NCBI GenBank assembly: GCA_910583725.1
Contig: CAJTXZ010000024.1
Span: forward strand, 1 to 40,384
Length of the DNA stretch: 40,384 nucleotides
Direction of reading: 5' to 3'
From: an uncultured Vampirovibrio sp.
GTDB lineage: Bacteria; Cyanobacteriota; Vampirovibrionia; Gastranaerophilales; Gastranaerophilaceae
The stretch's first letter is position 1, and each line of letters opens with the position of its first letter. Of this stretch, positions 1 to 7,509 are shown piece after piece. The position numbers and the translations under genes are program-made. The notes under the pieces were generated by a model. It saw only the letters and a list, made by a program, of their open reading frames with translations, did no database searches and had not been told where the DNA came from.

Positions 1-178
1 TTGCAGTTTTCTTTTTTATTTCCTTGCCTGCTATTATTATGGTATCAGAGGAGGGAGCCTTTGATTTTACTACAGTCGTTTCATTGGAATGATTTGCCTG
101 GGTTGTGTTTAGGGAAGCTTTATCTTTATCGGCAAAAGTTTTAAGACTGCCAAAGTTTATATTATTCAAGCCATTCAT
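1..178 (-). CDS. Truncated orphan protein, N-terminal part only
   Basis: The frame is open from an ATG at 178 to the window edge, giving 59 residues and running off the end. A good ribosome site (GGAG, 190-193) lies 11 nt before the ATG, which supports both the start and the gene. The visible part is polar, rich in Ser, Thr, Asn and Lys, with no membrane segment and no recognisable domain. The first residues read M-N-G-L-N-N-I-N-F-G-S, resembling the short hydrophobic-Ser/Asn-Phe-Gly/Lys motif near the N-terminus of other orphan proteins here (7491-8528, 25499-27319). Function unknown. The 355 bp upstream hold its leader. Confidence 0.7.
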   Translation of the reverse strand, partial: MNGLNNINFGSLKTFADKDKASLNTTQANHSNETTVVKSKAPSSDTIIIAGKEIKKKTA

Positions 179-533
179 TATATAGAATACTCCTTTGTTT
201 TAGTTGATTTTTATTGCCCTGGTTAATTATACGGGCACAAAAATGCAAAATATTTGTTTTAATTATAAAAAAACGCAAAAAAGAAAAATATTGCTGTTTT
301 TGTAAAGTTTTTTTAAGATAAATTTACAAAAAAACGGTTAATTAATAAAGGTTAATTGATTAATGACGGAAACAGACTTTTAGATGGCCTTAAAAAGAAC
401 CAAAATGTCTATGTAAGGCACGCAAAAAGGATACAAATTTAATTTCAAGAAGACATAAGGCTTTACAAAACTATGGTAAATTTTTGTAAAATTTGTGAAG
501 CATACAAAAAAGCAACACACTGTTGTACGGAAA
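179..533. other. Intergenic region with paired TTTTGTAAA inverted repeats
   Basis: This 355-bp AT-rich gap separates the truncated minus-strand gene from the end of the UPF0210 gene. It holds two inverted pairs of the 9-mer TTTTGTAAA / TTTACAAAA: 298-306 with 323-331, and 462-470 with 482-490. I see no open frame with a ribosome site. As both flanking genes are on the minus strand, the gap should contain the terminator of the upstream operon (near 513-525) and the promoter of the gene at 1-178. Confidence 0.6.
505..525 (-). terminator. Possible intrinsic terminator of the UPF0210 operon
   Basis: On the minus strand a short stem CAACA-GTG-TGTTG (513-525) is followed by C and a run of six T. 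It lies 9 bp after the stop codon of the UPF0210 gene. The stem is only five pairs, so this is a moderate call. Confidence 0.45.
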
Positions 534-1901
534 TTAGTTATTCAGGCTGTGCAAAGGTGCAGGAATTCTGCCTAAACGGTTTACAAAGACACTGGAATCA
601 AGCCTGCTTGTTGGCATAATGGGAGCTTCGCCAAGAAGGCCGCCAAATTTAGCGGCTTCGCCGACTGTTTTTCCTGGCACCGGAATAATCCTTACTGCTG
701 TAGTTTTTTTATTTATCATACCAATTGCCATCTCATCAGCTATCATGCCTGCAATGGTTGAAGCGGGCGTATCTCCGGGGATTGCTATCATATCAAGCCC
801 GACAGAGCACACGCTTGTCATTGCTTCAAGTTTATCAATGGTAAGAACGCCATTTCGTGCAGCTTTTATCATGCCAGCATCTTCTGAAACAGGGATAAAC
901 GCACCTGAAAGGCCTCCCACATAGCTTGATGCCATAATGCCGCCTTTTTTAACAGCGTCATTTAACATAGCAAGAGCGGCTGTTGTGCCGTGAGCGCCTG
1001 CTGCTTCAAGCCCCATAGCTTCAAAAATACCTGCAACACTATCTCCTTCGGCAGGGGTTGGAGCCAAAGACAGGTCAATTACACCAAACGGGATATTAAG
1101 CCTGTCTGCCAGGCGTCTTCCGATTAATTCACCGGTTGTTGTAATTTTAAAGGCTGTTTTTTTAATTGTGTTTGCAACTTCACCTAAATCAGCTGTTTTT
1201 GGCATATTTTCAATTGCCCACCTTACTACACCGGGGCCTGAAACACCAACATTCAGGGCTACTTCGGGTTCATTAATGCCGCAATATGCGCCTGCCATAA
1301 AGGGATTGTCTGTCACAGAATTACAAAAACATACAAATTTTGCAGCACCGAGGCCGTCAGCCTCCTTTGTTAATTCTGCAGCTTTTTTAATAACATTGGC
1401 GGTTTTTAGCACACCTACCATATTTATACCGGCTTTCGAGCTTGCAAGGTTCAGGGATGAACATACCCTTTTTGTTGAAGCCAGTGCCTCAGGAATGCTT
1501 TCAATAAAAAGTTTGTCGCCGTTTGTACAGCCTTTATCCACAAGGGCTGAAAAGCCGCCTATAAAGTCAATTCCAACCTCATCTGCCGCTTTATCAAGAA
1601 TTTTGGCAAGATAGACAAAATCAGGGTTTAAACAAGATTCTGCCACAAGGGATATAGGGGTAACTGCTATTCTTTTATTTATTATAGGGATAGAGAATTC
1701 ATTCTCAAGGTCATCCGCATATCTTGCAAGGTTTTCAGCGTGTTTTAGAATTTTATCGTAAATTTTTCTGCCAACGGCCTTTGCGTCATCGCCGGCGCAG
1801 TCTCTAAGACTTAAAGAGAGGGTTACGGTTCTTATATCAAGGTGATGAACCTTAATCATCTCGATTGTTTCTATTACATTTTGTACGTTAAAATCTTTCA
1901 T
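534..1901 (-). CDS. UPF0210 / PFL family protein (DUF711)
   Basis: This 455-aa protein matches the UPF0210 (DUF711) family in length and in text, including the N-terminal V-x-x-T-x-x-M region and long stretches rich in Gly and Ala. The family is widespread in anaerobes; its biochemical role is not established to my knowledge. It lies downstream of a UPF0237 ACT-domain gene (2085-2363), and this two-gene pairing recurs in many Firmicutes, so the ACT protein may be its small-molecule sensor (inference). A weak GGAAAA ribosome site precedes the ATG. It is the last gene of the minus-strand run from 4335. No membrane segments or signal peptide are evident, so it is probably cytosolic. Confidence 0.9.
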   Translation of the reverse strand: MKDFNVQNVIETIEMIKVHHLDIRTVTLSLSLRDCAGDDAKAVGRKIYDKILKHAENLARYADDLENEFSIPIINKRIAVTPISLVAESCLNPDFVYLAKILDKAADEVGIDFIGGFSALVDKGCTNGDKLFIESIPEALASTKRVCSSLNLASSKAGINMVGVLKTANVIKKAAELTKEADGLGAAKFVCFCNSVTDNPFMAGAYCGINEPEVALNVGVSGPGVVRWAIENMPKTADLGEVANTIKKTAFKITTTGELIGRRLADRLNIPFGVIDLSLAPTPAEGDSVAGIFEAMGLEAAGAHGTTAALAMLNDAVKKGGIMASSYVGGLSGAFIPVSEDAGMIKAARNGVLTIDKLEAMTSVCSVGLDMIAIPGDTPASTIAGMIADEMAIGMINKKTTAVRIIPVPGKTVGEAAKFGGLLGEAPIMPTSRLDSSVFVNRLGRIPAPLHSLNN

Positions 1902-2084
1902 AAATATTTTTCCAAATTCTTAAAGTAAACAGTTTTTCTGGCAGCTGCTGGCTATAAAATCGGTGATATGATGTTTTTAAACATCCCTTGAAAAATTAAA
2001 CAGGCGTTAAAAAATCGCCGGAAGCATTTGCCCAAAGATTAAAGAACGTATTAAGGATAGGACTTGAGCCTTTATTTCAAGTGC

Positions 2085-2363
2085 CTATATGGAGTGCATG
2101 GAGTCAAAAATTTCTTTTCTTTGTACCCAAACTTCCATCTCAAGCTCACGGCCTGAATTTATTATATTTTCCTTAATTTCTTTGAAGGATTTTTTAGCTT
2201 CCTTAATGCTGCAGAGCATCATCATAACAAAATAATCCTGCATAATGGTTTGTTTTATATCTTCAATGTTTACGTTTAAATCAGCCAGGGCTGCTGCAAT
2301 TTTTGCAACGATTCCTACCTTGTCGCGCCCAGAGATGGTTATTATTATTTTTTCCTCACTCAT
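2085..2363 (-). CDS. UPF0237 family ACT-domain protein
   Basis: A 92-aa protein that is essentially one ACT domain. It opens with I-I-I-T-I-S-G-R-D-K-V-G-I-V-A, the usual beta-strand, Gly-Asp/Arg-x-x-Gly turn and first helix of ACT regulators such as GcvR and the UPF0237 family. ACT domains bind amino acids or other small ligands, often as dimers. The start is supported by AAGGAA 7 nt upstream. It precedes the UPF0210 gene by 183 bp, in the order known from Firmicutes. No enzymatic domain is attached, so a sensor or partner role for the UPF0210 protein is likely but unproven. Confidence 0.88.
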   Translation of the reverse strand: MSEEKIIITISGRDKVGIVAKIAAALADLNVNIEDIKQTIMQDYFVMMMLCSIKEAKKSFKEIKENIINSGRELEMEVWVQRKEIFDSMHSI

Positions 2364-2410
2364 TGATTTTTCCTTATTTAAGAAGGCTTTACAGTTTTTA
2401 TTTTTTAAGC

Positions 2411-2602
2411 TTAATGTTTCTTAACATCTTCTTTTATTACAATAAGATTATTCATAATCTTCATTGCAACAGTTGGTAAAACCACATCATTTAGGCCGTT
2501 TGCAATACTTATTATACTGCCTGCCTTAAGAATTGTTTCTTCGCCCTTATACATAAAGGTATAGTCTGTGTCTCTGTCTGATCTTATTGTGATTTTGTCC
2601 AT
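2411..2602 (-). CDS. Hypothetical 63-aa protein
   Basis: A small ORF between deoC and the ACT-domain gene, in the same direction, with 57 bp to deoC and 47 bp to the next gene. A purine-rich ribosome site (AAGAAGAGG) lies before the ATG. The protein starts M-D-K-I-T-I-R-S-D-R-D-T-D-Y-T-F and alternates beta-strand-like and polar stretches, ending K-K-H. No domain recognised. Its position in a compact run and its coding-like composition argue that it is real. Function unknown. Confidence 0.6.
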   Translation of the reverse strand: MDKITIRSDRDTDYTFMYKGEETILKAGSIISIANGLNDVVLPTVAMKIMNNLIVIKEDVKKH

Positions 2603-2659
2603 TTTTTATCTAAAACCTCTTCTTTATTCCTTAACAATTATTTACAAATCCCTGCGGCA

Positions 2660-3322
2660 TTAATATTTAACCATTGCAACGCCAGAACTTGTACCAAGCC
2701 TGTCTGCACCTGCGTTAATTAAATCTATTGCTTGAACCCTTGTTCTTATGCCGCCTGAGGCTTTTACGCCCATGCCTCTTCTTGAAACAGTGTCGCTCAT
2801 AAGGCGGATGTTCTCAGTTGTGGCGCCAAGACCGTCTTTTAGAAAACCTGTTGATGTTTTAACAAAATCAGCCCCGGCTGTAATGCAATTCAGGCAAGCT
2901 TTTTTGATTTCATCTCTGGTTAAAAGGTCTACTTCAAGGATTACTTTCAGGTTTCTTTTACCGCAAATGCCTTTTTGAATTTTGATTTCATCGGAAACTT
3001 TTTTGTAATCGCCCATTTTTATGGCAGAAAGATTTATTACGGTGTCAATTTCGTCTGCACCTTCATTTACAGCCTCATGTACCTGCACCATGGTTGTGTC
3101 CATAGAATTTGTGCCCAATGGAAAATTTACAACCGTAACAAGCTTTACATCGCCTCTTTCTTTGTTTTCGTCAATGTATTTACGTGCAAACTTTACAAAG
3201 TTTGGATTTATACAAACGCCGAAAAATTTATATTCAAAGGCTTCATCAATTAATCTTTTAATGTCGTTTTCAGTAGCACCCGGCTTTAGGAGGGTGTGTT
3301 CAATATATTTTGCTAAGTTCAT
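2660..3322 (-). CDS. deoC: Deoxyribose-phosphate aldolase
   Basis: A 220-aa class I aldolase that cleaves 2-deoxy-D-ribose 5-phosphate to glyceraldehyde 3-phosphate and acetaldehyde, the last step of deoxynucleoside breakdown. Visible signatures are I-E-H-T-L-L-K-P near residue 7, D93 in E-I-D-T-V-I-N, the Schiff-base lysine K155 in F-V-K-T-S-T-G-F, and K187 in V-K-A-S-G-G-I-R-T. Length is normal for the bacterial family. The gene starts 8 bp after the dehydrogenase gene, but no Shine-Dalgarno site is visible; instead an extended -10 (TGGTATAAT, 3330-3338) sits only 7 nt before the ATG, which would give a leaderless mRNA. No other deo genes (deoA, deoB, deoD) are in the window. Confidence 0.96.
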   Translation of the reverse strand: MNLAKYIEHTLLKPGATENDIKRLIDEAFEYKFFGVCINPNFVKFARKYIDENKERGDVKLVTVVNFPLGTNSMDTTMVQVHEAVNEGADEIDTVINLSAIKMGDYKKVSDEIKIQKGICGKRNLKVILEVDLLTRDEIKKACLNCITAGADFVKTSTGFLKDGLGATTENIRLMSDTVSRRGMGVKASGGIRTRVQAIDLINAGADRLGTSSGVAMVKY

Positions 3323-3329
3323 AGAAAAT

Positions 3330-3338
3330 ATTATACCA
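3330..3338 (-). promoter_or_regulatory. Extended -10 element directly before deoC
   Basis: On the minus strand TGGTATAAT overlaps the stop codon of the dehydrogenase gene. Seven nucleotides (ATTTTCT) separate the hexamer from the deoC ATG, so transcription would start at or next to the A of the start codon. The missing ribosome site fits a leaderless transcript. Not proof; an AT-rich background makes such matches common. Confidence 0.4.
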
Positions 3339-4335
3339 AAACCTGATTTTTAGCGCCAGAGCTAAAATTTAAACAGGAGTGAATATTCTCTAAAGTTATA
3401 TCCAAAATTCTCTGTGTGGCTTCCCTTGTATCATAGGCAGTGTGCGGAGTTATGAGGACATTGTCCATCTTTAAAAGGCGGTTTGCAATTAAAAAATTCT
3501 TTAAGCAAAGGCTTTTAATATTGTTAAAACTTGTTGCACTTGAAGGTTTTTGCCATAATATATCTTCACATTCCATAACATCAAGGGCAGCATATGAGAC
3601 CCTTTTATCAACAATGGCATCATATAATGCGTCTGTATCAATAATTTCACCGCGGGCTGTGTTTACAATTATAACACCTTTTTTAAGAGAATTTATACGG
3701 TTTTTATCAAACATTCTTAAAGTGTCAGGGGTTAATGGGGTGTTTATACTGATAACATCAGCACGCGCGCATAATTCATCAAGTGAAACATACTCTGCAT
3801 CAGTGTTATGGTAGACATCATGTGCTATAACCTCCATAGAAAAGCCTCTTGCGATTTTTACCACTTTTGAGCCTATCGCACCTGTGCCTATTACTCCCAT
3901 TGTCTTTGAAAATAATTCCACGCCCATATATTTATCAAGAAGGATATTTCCCATCCTAAGGGCGTTATTTGCCTGGGGAATCTGTCTTATAAGCGACAAC
4001 AGGCTTGCAAAGACAAACTCTGCCACGGTATAATCACCGTAATTTGGAGCATTAAACACATGAATGTCATTCTCTTTTGCATAGTGCATATCAACATGGG
4101 AAAAACCGACACTTCTTAAGAGGATAAATTTTAAGTTCTTAAATTTTTCAAGTATTTCACGGTTTAAAAGCGATGGTGTAAAAACAGATATGGTATCAGA
4201 ATCATAAACTTCATCCGGAACATTTGCTGCAGGATGAAGACTTGTGGTTACAAAAAGGGACTCTATACCTTCCGGCATATGTTCTTTTAAAAATATTTCT
4301 TCGTGTGGAAGTGTATCAAAAAATGTTATCTTCAT
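3331..4335 (-). CDS. D-isomer-specific 2-hydroxyacid dehydrogenase (D-lactate dehydrogenase-like)
   Basis: A 334-aa NAD-dependent dehydrogenase of the D-LDH/VanH type, likely interconverting a 2-keto acid (such as pyruvate) and its D-2-hydroxy acid in the cytosol. The Rossmann motif G-T-G-A-I-G is at 150-155. The catalytic triad can be placed as R228 (N-T-A-R-G-E), an acidic residue in A-L-D-V-M-E (E255) and H298 (I-T-P-H-T-A). Length matches fermentative D-LDH. It is the first gene of the minus run to 534, with deoC 8 bp downstream. A small hairpin (GGGATA/TATCCC, 4360-4376) lies before the start. Substrate is inferred from family likeness; other 2-keto acids are possible. Confidence 0.88.
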   Translation of the reverse strand: MKITFFDTLPHEEIFLKEHMPEGIESLFVTTSLHPAANVPDEVYDSDTISVFTPSLLNREILEKFKNLKFILLRSVGFSHVDMHYAKENDIHVFNAPNYGDYTVAEFVFASLLSLIRQIPQANNALRMGNILLDKYMGVELFSKTMGVIGTGAIGSKVVKIARGFSMEVIAHDVYHNTDAEYVSLDELCARADVISINTPLTPDTLRMFDKNRINSLKKGVIIVNTARGEIIDTDALYDAIVDKRVSYAALDVMECEDILWQKPSSATSFNNIKSLCLKNFLIANRLLKMDNVLITPHTAYDTREATQRILDITLENIHSCLNFSSGAKNQVLV

Positions 4336-4754
4336 AATGATTAATATTTAAGATAAACAGGGATAGAATTTATCCCGCAGAAGGATAGTAGCTGTCTTGG
4401 CAGGATTTTAGTTTATTTTAGAATGGAGTTTATATGATAAATTTCACCAAATGGGTTCAAAACATAGTCTTAATATCATTTTGAACCAGCAAATTTTTTG
4501 ATTTTGTGCAGTTTAAAATTCTCTTGGAGCGGTTTTAAAGTCCCTTGTTTGCATAGATTTATAAGTTATTTTTATTTATTTACACTTATTATGATTATTA
4601 TAAGTAATTGAAGTATGTTTGGCGAGAATTGTATATTAATTAAAGCAGGCTCTGCTTTTTGTAAATTTTTCTTTACAAAATCCTTTATTTTTAGCAAGAA
4701 AAGTTCTGTGGAATTTTTTATTTTTATGTAAGGACTAATGAGGAAATTTCCCCA
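4336..4754. other. Divergent intergenic region with tandem hairpins
   Basis: This 419-bp gap separates the divergent dehydrogenase and MTFP1-like genes. Visible structure: a hairpin GGGATA-gaatt-TATCCC at 4360-4376; a terminator-like hairpin AAAGCAG-GCT-CTGCTTT running into five T at 4642-4660; and immediately after it a 9-bp inverted repeat TTTTGTAAA / TTTACAAAA at 4657-4680. The last two share bases, so they cannot form together completely. No open frame with a ribosome site was seen. Confidence 0.55.
4642..4680 (+). promoter_or_regulatory. Possible attenuator: two overlapping hairpins in leader of MTFP1-like gene
   Basis: The perfect 7-bp stem AAAGCAG (4642-4648)/CTGCTTT (4652-4658) has a 3-nt loop and is followed by T, like an intrinsic terminator. 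The next inverted repeat, TTTTGTAAA (4657-4665)/TTTACAAAA (4672-4680), uses the same T residues. There is no plus-strand gene upstream to terminate, which suggests either leader attenuation or the end of a small RNA. Confidence 0.4.
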
Positions 4755-5363
4755 ATGAGCCCGATAAAGCTTAACAACACACCGCATACAGCGGCTAGCT
4801 GCCGTGCGCAAAATAATAAAGATAAATTCAAGGATACACCTGTCAGGTATCTGGGGTTTACAAATGAGCTTGGAGCTGCATTTAGCGAAGTATGCACAGG
4901 CGCCTCAGGCATTGCAAGGCATATTCCGGCTTTATCATACATTCCTGCAATAGGGTATATCAGCTGTGATGTCTTTGATAAATATAAAAAGGGTGAGGAT
5001 GGCACTGGCGAAAAACCAAGTGTAAAAATGGGTGCAAGAGAGCTTGTTTCACAGGTTTTAGGAAGCGTATTGCTGCCAACAGCACTTATTATGGGTGTTC
5101 AAAAGGGTGTTAAAGCAATAGCCAAAAAAGTTGCACCAAAACTGCCTGAAAACATTGTTGGTACATTTACAAAGAACAACGGCAGGCTTGGTAAAATAGG
5201 CACAGTTATAGTTTCTTTGGCTGCTTTGCTGATGGCAACAAAACCGATTGATAAACTTGTGGATAAAGGCATAGAAAAGGTTTTTGACCCTGCCTTTGGG
5301 GTAAAACATACCGCCGGTACACTAGAAACAGCCAATGCAGCAGAAAAAGAAGAAATTTTTTAA
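4755..5363 (+). CDS. MTFP1/MTP18-like membrane protein
   Basis: A 202-aa protein with a good ribosome site (AGGAAA, 8 nt before ATG). It resembles eukaryotic mitochondrial fission process protein 1 (MTFP1/MTP18, Pfam MTP18) throughout. Residues 27-43 carry D-T-x-V-R-Y-L-G-x-x-N-E-x-G-x-A-F, as in human MTFP1. Residues 60-79 match its S-Y-x-x-A-x-x-Y-x-x-x-D-x-x-D-K-x-K-K segment. Residues 98-125 match the next hydrophobic helix, with conserved Q-x-L-x-S-V-x-x-P. Residues 148-182 match the last helix and its P-I-D (164-166) signature. About three membrane or membrane-associated helices are plausible. The human protein acts in the inner mitochondrial membrane; the bacterial role is unknown. The frame stays open for 45 codons beyond the TAA (see 5364-5501). 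The homology comes from remembered sequence, not from a search. Confidence 0.75.
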   Translation: MSPIKLNNTPHTAASCRAQNNKDKFKDTPVRYLGFTNELGAAFSEVCTGASGIARHIPALSYIPAIGYISCDVFDKYKKGEDGTGEKPSVKMGARELVSQVLGSVLLPTALIMGVQKGVKAIAKKVAPKLPENIVGTFTKNNGRLGKIGTVIVSLAALLMATKPIDKLVDKGIEKVFDPAFGVKHTAGTLETANAAEKEEIF

Positions 5364-5501
5364 GAAAATCAAGATATAGCCGTTAATGATAAAGAATTAG
5401 AAAATTCTGATACGGATGAAGTTAAAAAGGGTATTCAAAAAGAGGATGAAGGCACTTTGGATACTCATTTAGATGATGAAGCAGAAGCTTTGCCGGAATA
5501 A
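5364..5501 (+). pseudogene. In-frame acidic tail after the TAA stop of the MTFP1-like gene
   Basis: Directly after the TAA at 5361-5363 the same frame continues for 45 sense codons to a TAA at 5499-5501. The translation is strongly acidic, rich in Glu and Asp, and ends E-A-E-A-L-P-E. It extends the Glu-rich end of the upstream protein (A-A-E-K-E-E-I-F) without change of character, and has no start codon or ribosome site of its own. The simplest reading is that the first TAA is a recent nonsense change or sequence error, or is read through. Normal protein length would then be 248 residues. Confidence 0.55.
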
Positions 5502-5599
5502 TCGGGCATATAATTTTACCCTTTCTCTTGACTTAGAGTAGGCTTTAAGTTTTAGAATGCAATTAAAGTATTTTATAAAGCCAACAGAAAGGGAAACAA

Positions 5600-7375
5600 A
5601 TGATACTAGATAAAGTAAATATGCCTTGTGATTTAAAGGGTTTAAATATTGATGAATTAAATACGCTCTCTTATAAAATAAGAAAGCTTATAATTAAAAA
5701 AGTAAACACAACAGGAGGGCACTTTGGGCCAAACCTTGGAATAGTTGAGGCAACAATTGCACTTCATTATGTATTTAATTGCCCTATAGATAAAATTATA
5801 TTTGATGTTTCACACCAATGCTATCCGCACAAAATTTTAACAGGAAGAAAAGAGGGTTTTACAAACCCTGAAAAATACCTTGAATACACGGGATACACAG
5901 CGCCAGAGGAGAGCACTTGTGATGTTTTTAAGGTCGGGCACACATCAACCTCTGTAAGTTTGGCTGTGGGCACAGCAAAGGCAAGAGACCTTATTAACGG
6001 CAATGAAAATGTTATAGCACTCATCGGGGATGGTTCTTTATCCGGCGGAGAAGCCTATGAGGGGCTGAATAATGCGGCTGAACTTAACAGTAATATTATA
6101 ATAGTCGTAAATGATAATGATATGTCCATAGCTGAAAACTACGGCGGGCTTTATAAAAACCTAAAATTATTAAGGGAAACAAACGGAGAAGCTGAAAATA
6201 ATTTCTTTAAAACTCTTGGATTTAAATATGCTTATGTAAATGAAGGAAATAATATTGAAAGGCTGATTGAAGTATTTAAAGATGTTAAGGATACTAAATG
6301 TCCGACAGTTGTGCACATTAGGACAATTAAAGGGCTTGGCGTAAAGGCTGCAGAAGAAAACAAGGAGGCATATCATTGGATTTTACCAAATACGCTTGAT
6401 GAAAATAACTGCCCAAAGGCTAAAACAGAATCTGCAGGCGAAACTTATGATTCCATTACGACGGATTTAATTTTAAAGAAGGCGGCTTGTGATTCTTCAA
6501 TTATTGCAATAAGCCCCGCAACTCCGGGAGCATACGGTTTTACAAAAGAATTCAGAGAAAAATTAGGCAAACAGTACATGGATGTTGGCATTGCAGAAGA
6601 GCACGCTGTTGCTTATGCTTCCGCCCTTGCAAAGAACGGGGCAAAACCTGTGCTTTCTGTTTTAAGTTCATTTATACAAAGAACGTATGACCAACTTTCA
6701 CAGGACCTGTGCCTGAATAATTCGCCAGCAACAATTTTGATACAATGGGGGGCAATTATGGGTGCAGATTGCACGCATTTAGGGTGTTTTGACATTCCGT
6801 TAATGGGCAATATTCCAAATTTAGTATATCTGGCGCCGACAAATAAGGAAGAATATTTAAGAATGCTTGAATGGTCAATCGAGCAAACCAGGTATCCTGT
6901 TGCAATAAGGGTACCATTTGGAAGTGTTGTTTCATCAGGCAATGAAGATAAAACAGATTATTCTGTTTTAAATAAGTTTAGAATGGATAAAAAAGGCAAA
7001 AATATTGTAATCATAGGGCTTGGTAATTTTTATCATCTGGGAGAAAAGGTTTTTGAGGCGATAAAAAATAAATTTGGTTTTAATGCAACATTAATTAATC
7101 CATTATTTATAAGCGGAATTGATGAAGATATGCTAAATAGCCTAAAAGACAATCACAGCCTTGTTATAACGCTTGAGGATGGTGTATTAGACGGCGGATT
7201 TGGTGAAAAAATTTCAAGATTTTACGGAAATTCTAAAATGAGGGTATTAAATTTTGGTGCCAAAAAAGAATTTACGGACAGGGTGCCAATTGAAGAATTA
7301 TATCAAAGATATCATCTGACACCTGATTTAATTTTGGATGATATTTTAAAAGCCATGCCGGTACTTAGAAAATAG
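5600..7375 (+). CDS. DXS-like transketolase (short 1-deoxy-D-xylulose-5-phosphate synthase type)
   Basis: A 591-aa thiamine-diphosphate enzyme. Signatures: H41 in T-G-G-H-F-G, S-H-Q-C-Y-P-H-K near 71-78, the ThDP motif G-D-G (143-145) ending in N-D-N (171-173), and the catalytic Glu at 333 in V-G-I-A-E-E-H-A. DXS makes DOXP from pyruvate and glyceraldehyde 3-phosphate at the head of the MEP isoprenoid pathway. This protein is shorter than classical DXS (about 620-640 aa). Its text, for example G-Y-T-x-P-E-E-S and A-D-C-T-H-L-G-C-F-D-I, is closer to the DXS-like proteins of lactobacilli and enterococci than to cyanobacterial DXS, so substrate and pathway are uncertain. AAAGGG precedes the ATG. 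It lies 98 bp after the MTFP1-like tail. Transfer from Firmicutes is possible. Confidence 0.85.
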   Translation: MILDKVNMPCDLKGLNIDELNTLSYKIRKLIIKKVNTTGGHFGPNLGIVEATIALHYVFNCPIDKIIFDVSHQCYPHKILTGRKEGFTNPEKYLEYTGYTAPEESTCDVFKVGHTSTSVSLAVGTAKARDLINGNENVIALIGDGSLSGGEAYEGLNNAAELNSNIIIVVNDNDMSIAENYGGLYKNLKLLRETNGEAENNFFKTLGFKYAYVNEGNNIERLIEVFKDVKDTKCPTVVHIRTIKGLGVKAAEENKEAYHWILPNTLDENNCPKAKTESAGETYDSITTDLILKKAACDSSIIAISPATPGAYGFTKEFREKLGKQYMDVGIAEEHAVAYASALAKNGAKPVLSVLSSFIQRTYDQLSQDLCLNNSPATILIQWGAIMGADCTHLGCFDIPLMGNIPNLVYLAPTNKEEYLRMLEWSIEQTRYPVAIRVPFGSVVSSGNEDKTDYSVLNKFRMDKKGKNIVIIGLGNFYHLGEKVFEAIKNKFGFNATLINPLFISGIDEDMLNSLKDNHSLVITLEDGVLDGGFGEKISRFYGNSKMRVLNFGAKKEFTDRVPIEELYQRYHLTPDLILDDILKAMPVLRK

Positions 7376-7481
7376 TCCGCTTCCTTCTGGTTTAAAAGCA
7401 AAAGTCTGCGGTGAAAGTTTTTATAAGAAAAGTTTTGCAATAAAGTTTTTTCTGCCCGAATTAAAAGGATTGTATTAATGG

Positions 7482-7509
7482 CCGCGCAAATTATTGATTT
7501 TTTGCGCGG
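7482..7509. repeat. Perfect 9-bp inverted repeat with a stop codon in its loop
   Basis: CCGCGCAAA (7482-7490) pairs with TTTGCGCGG (7501-7509). The 10-nt loop contains the minus-strand stop codon of the orphan gene at 7491. It may serve as a transcript 3' end between the convergent dxs-like and orphan genes, but there is no clear T tract on either strand. Confidence 0.5.
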
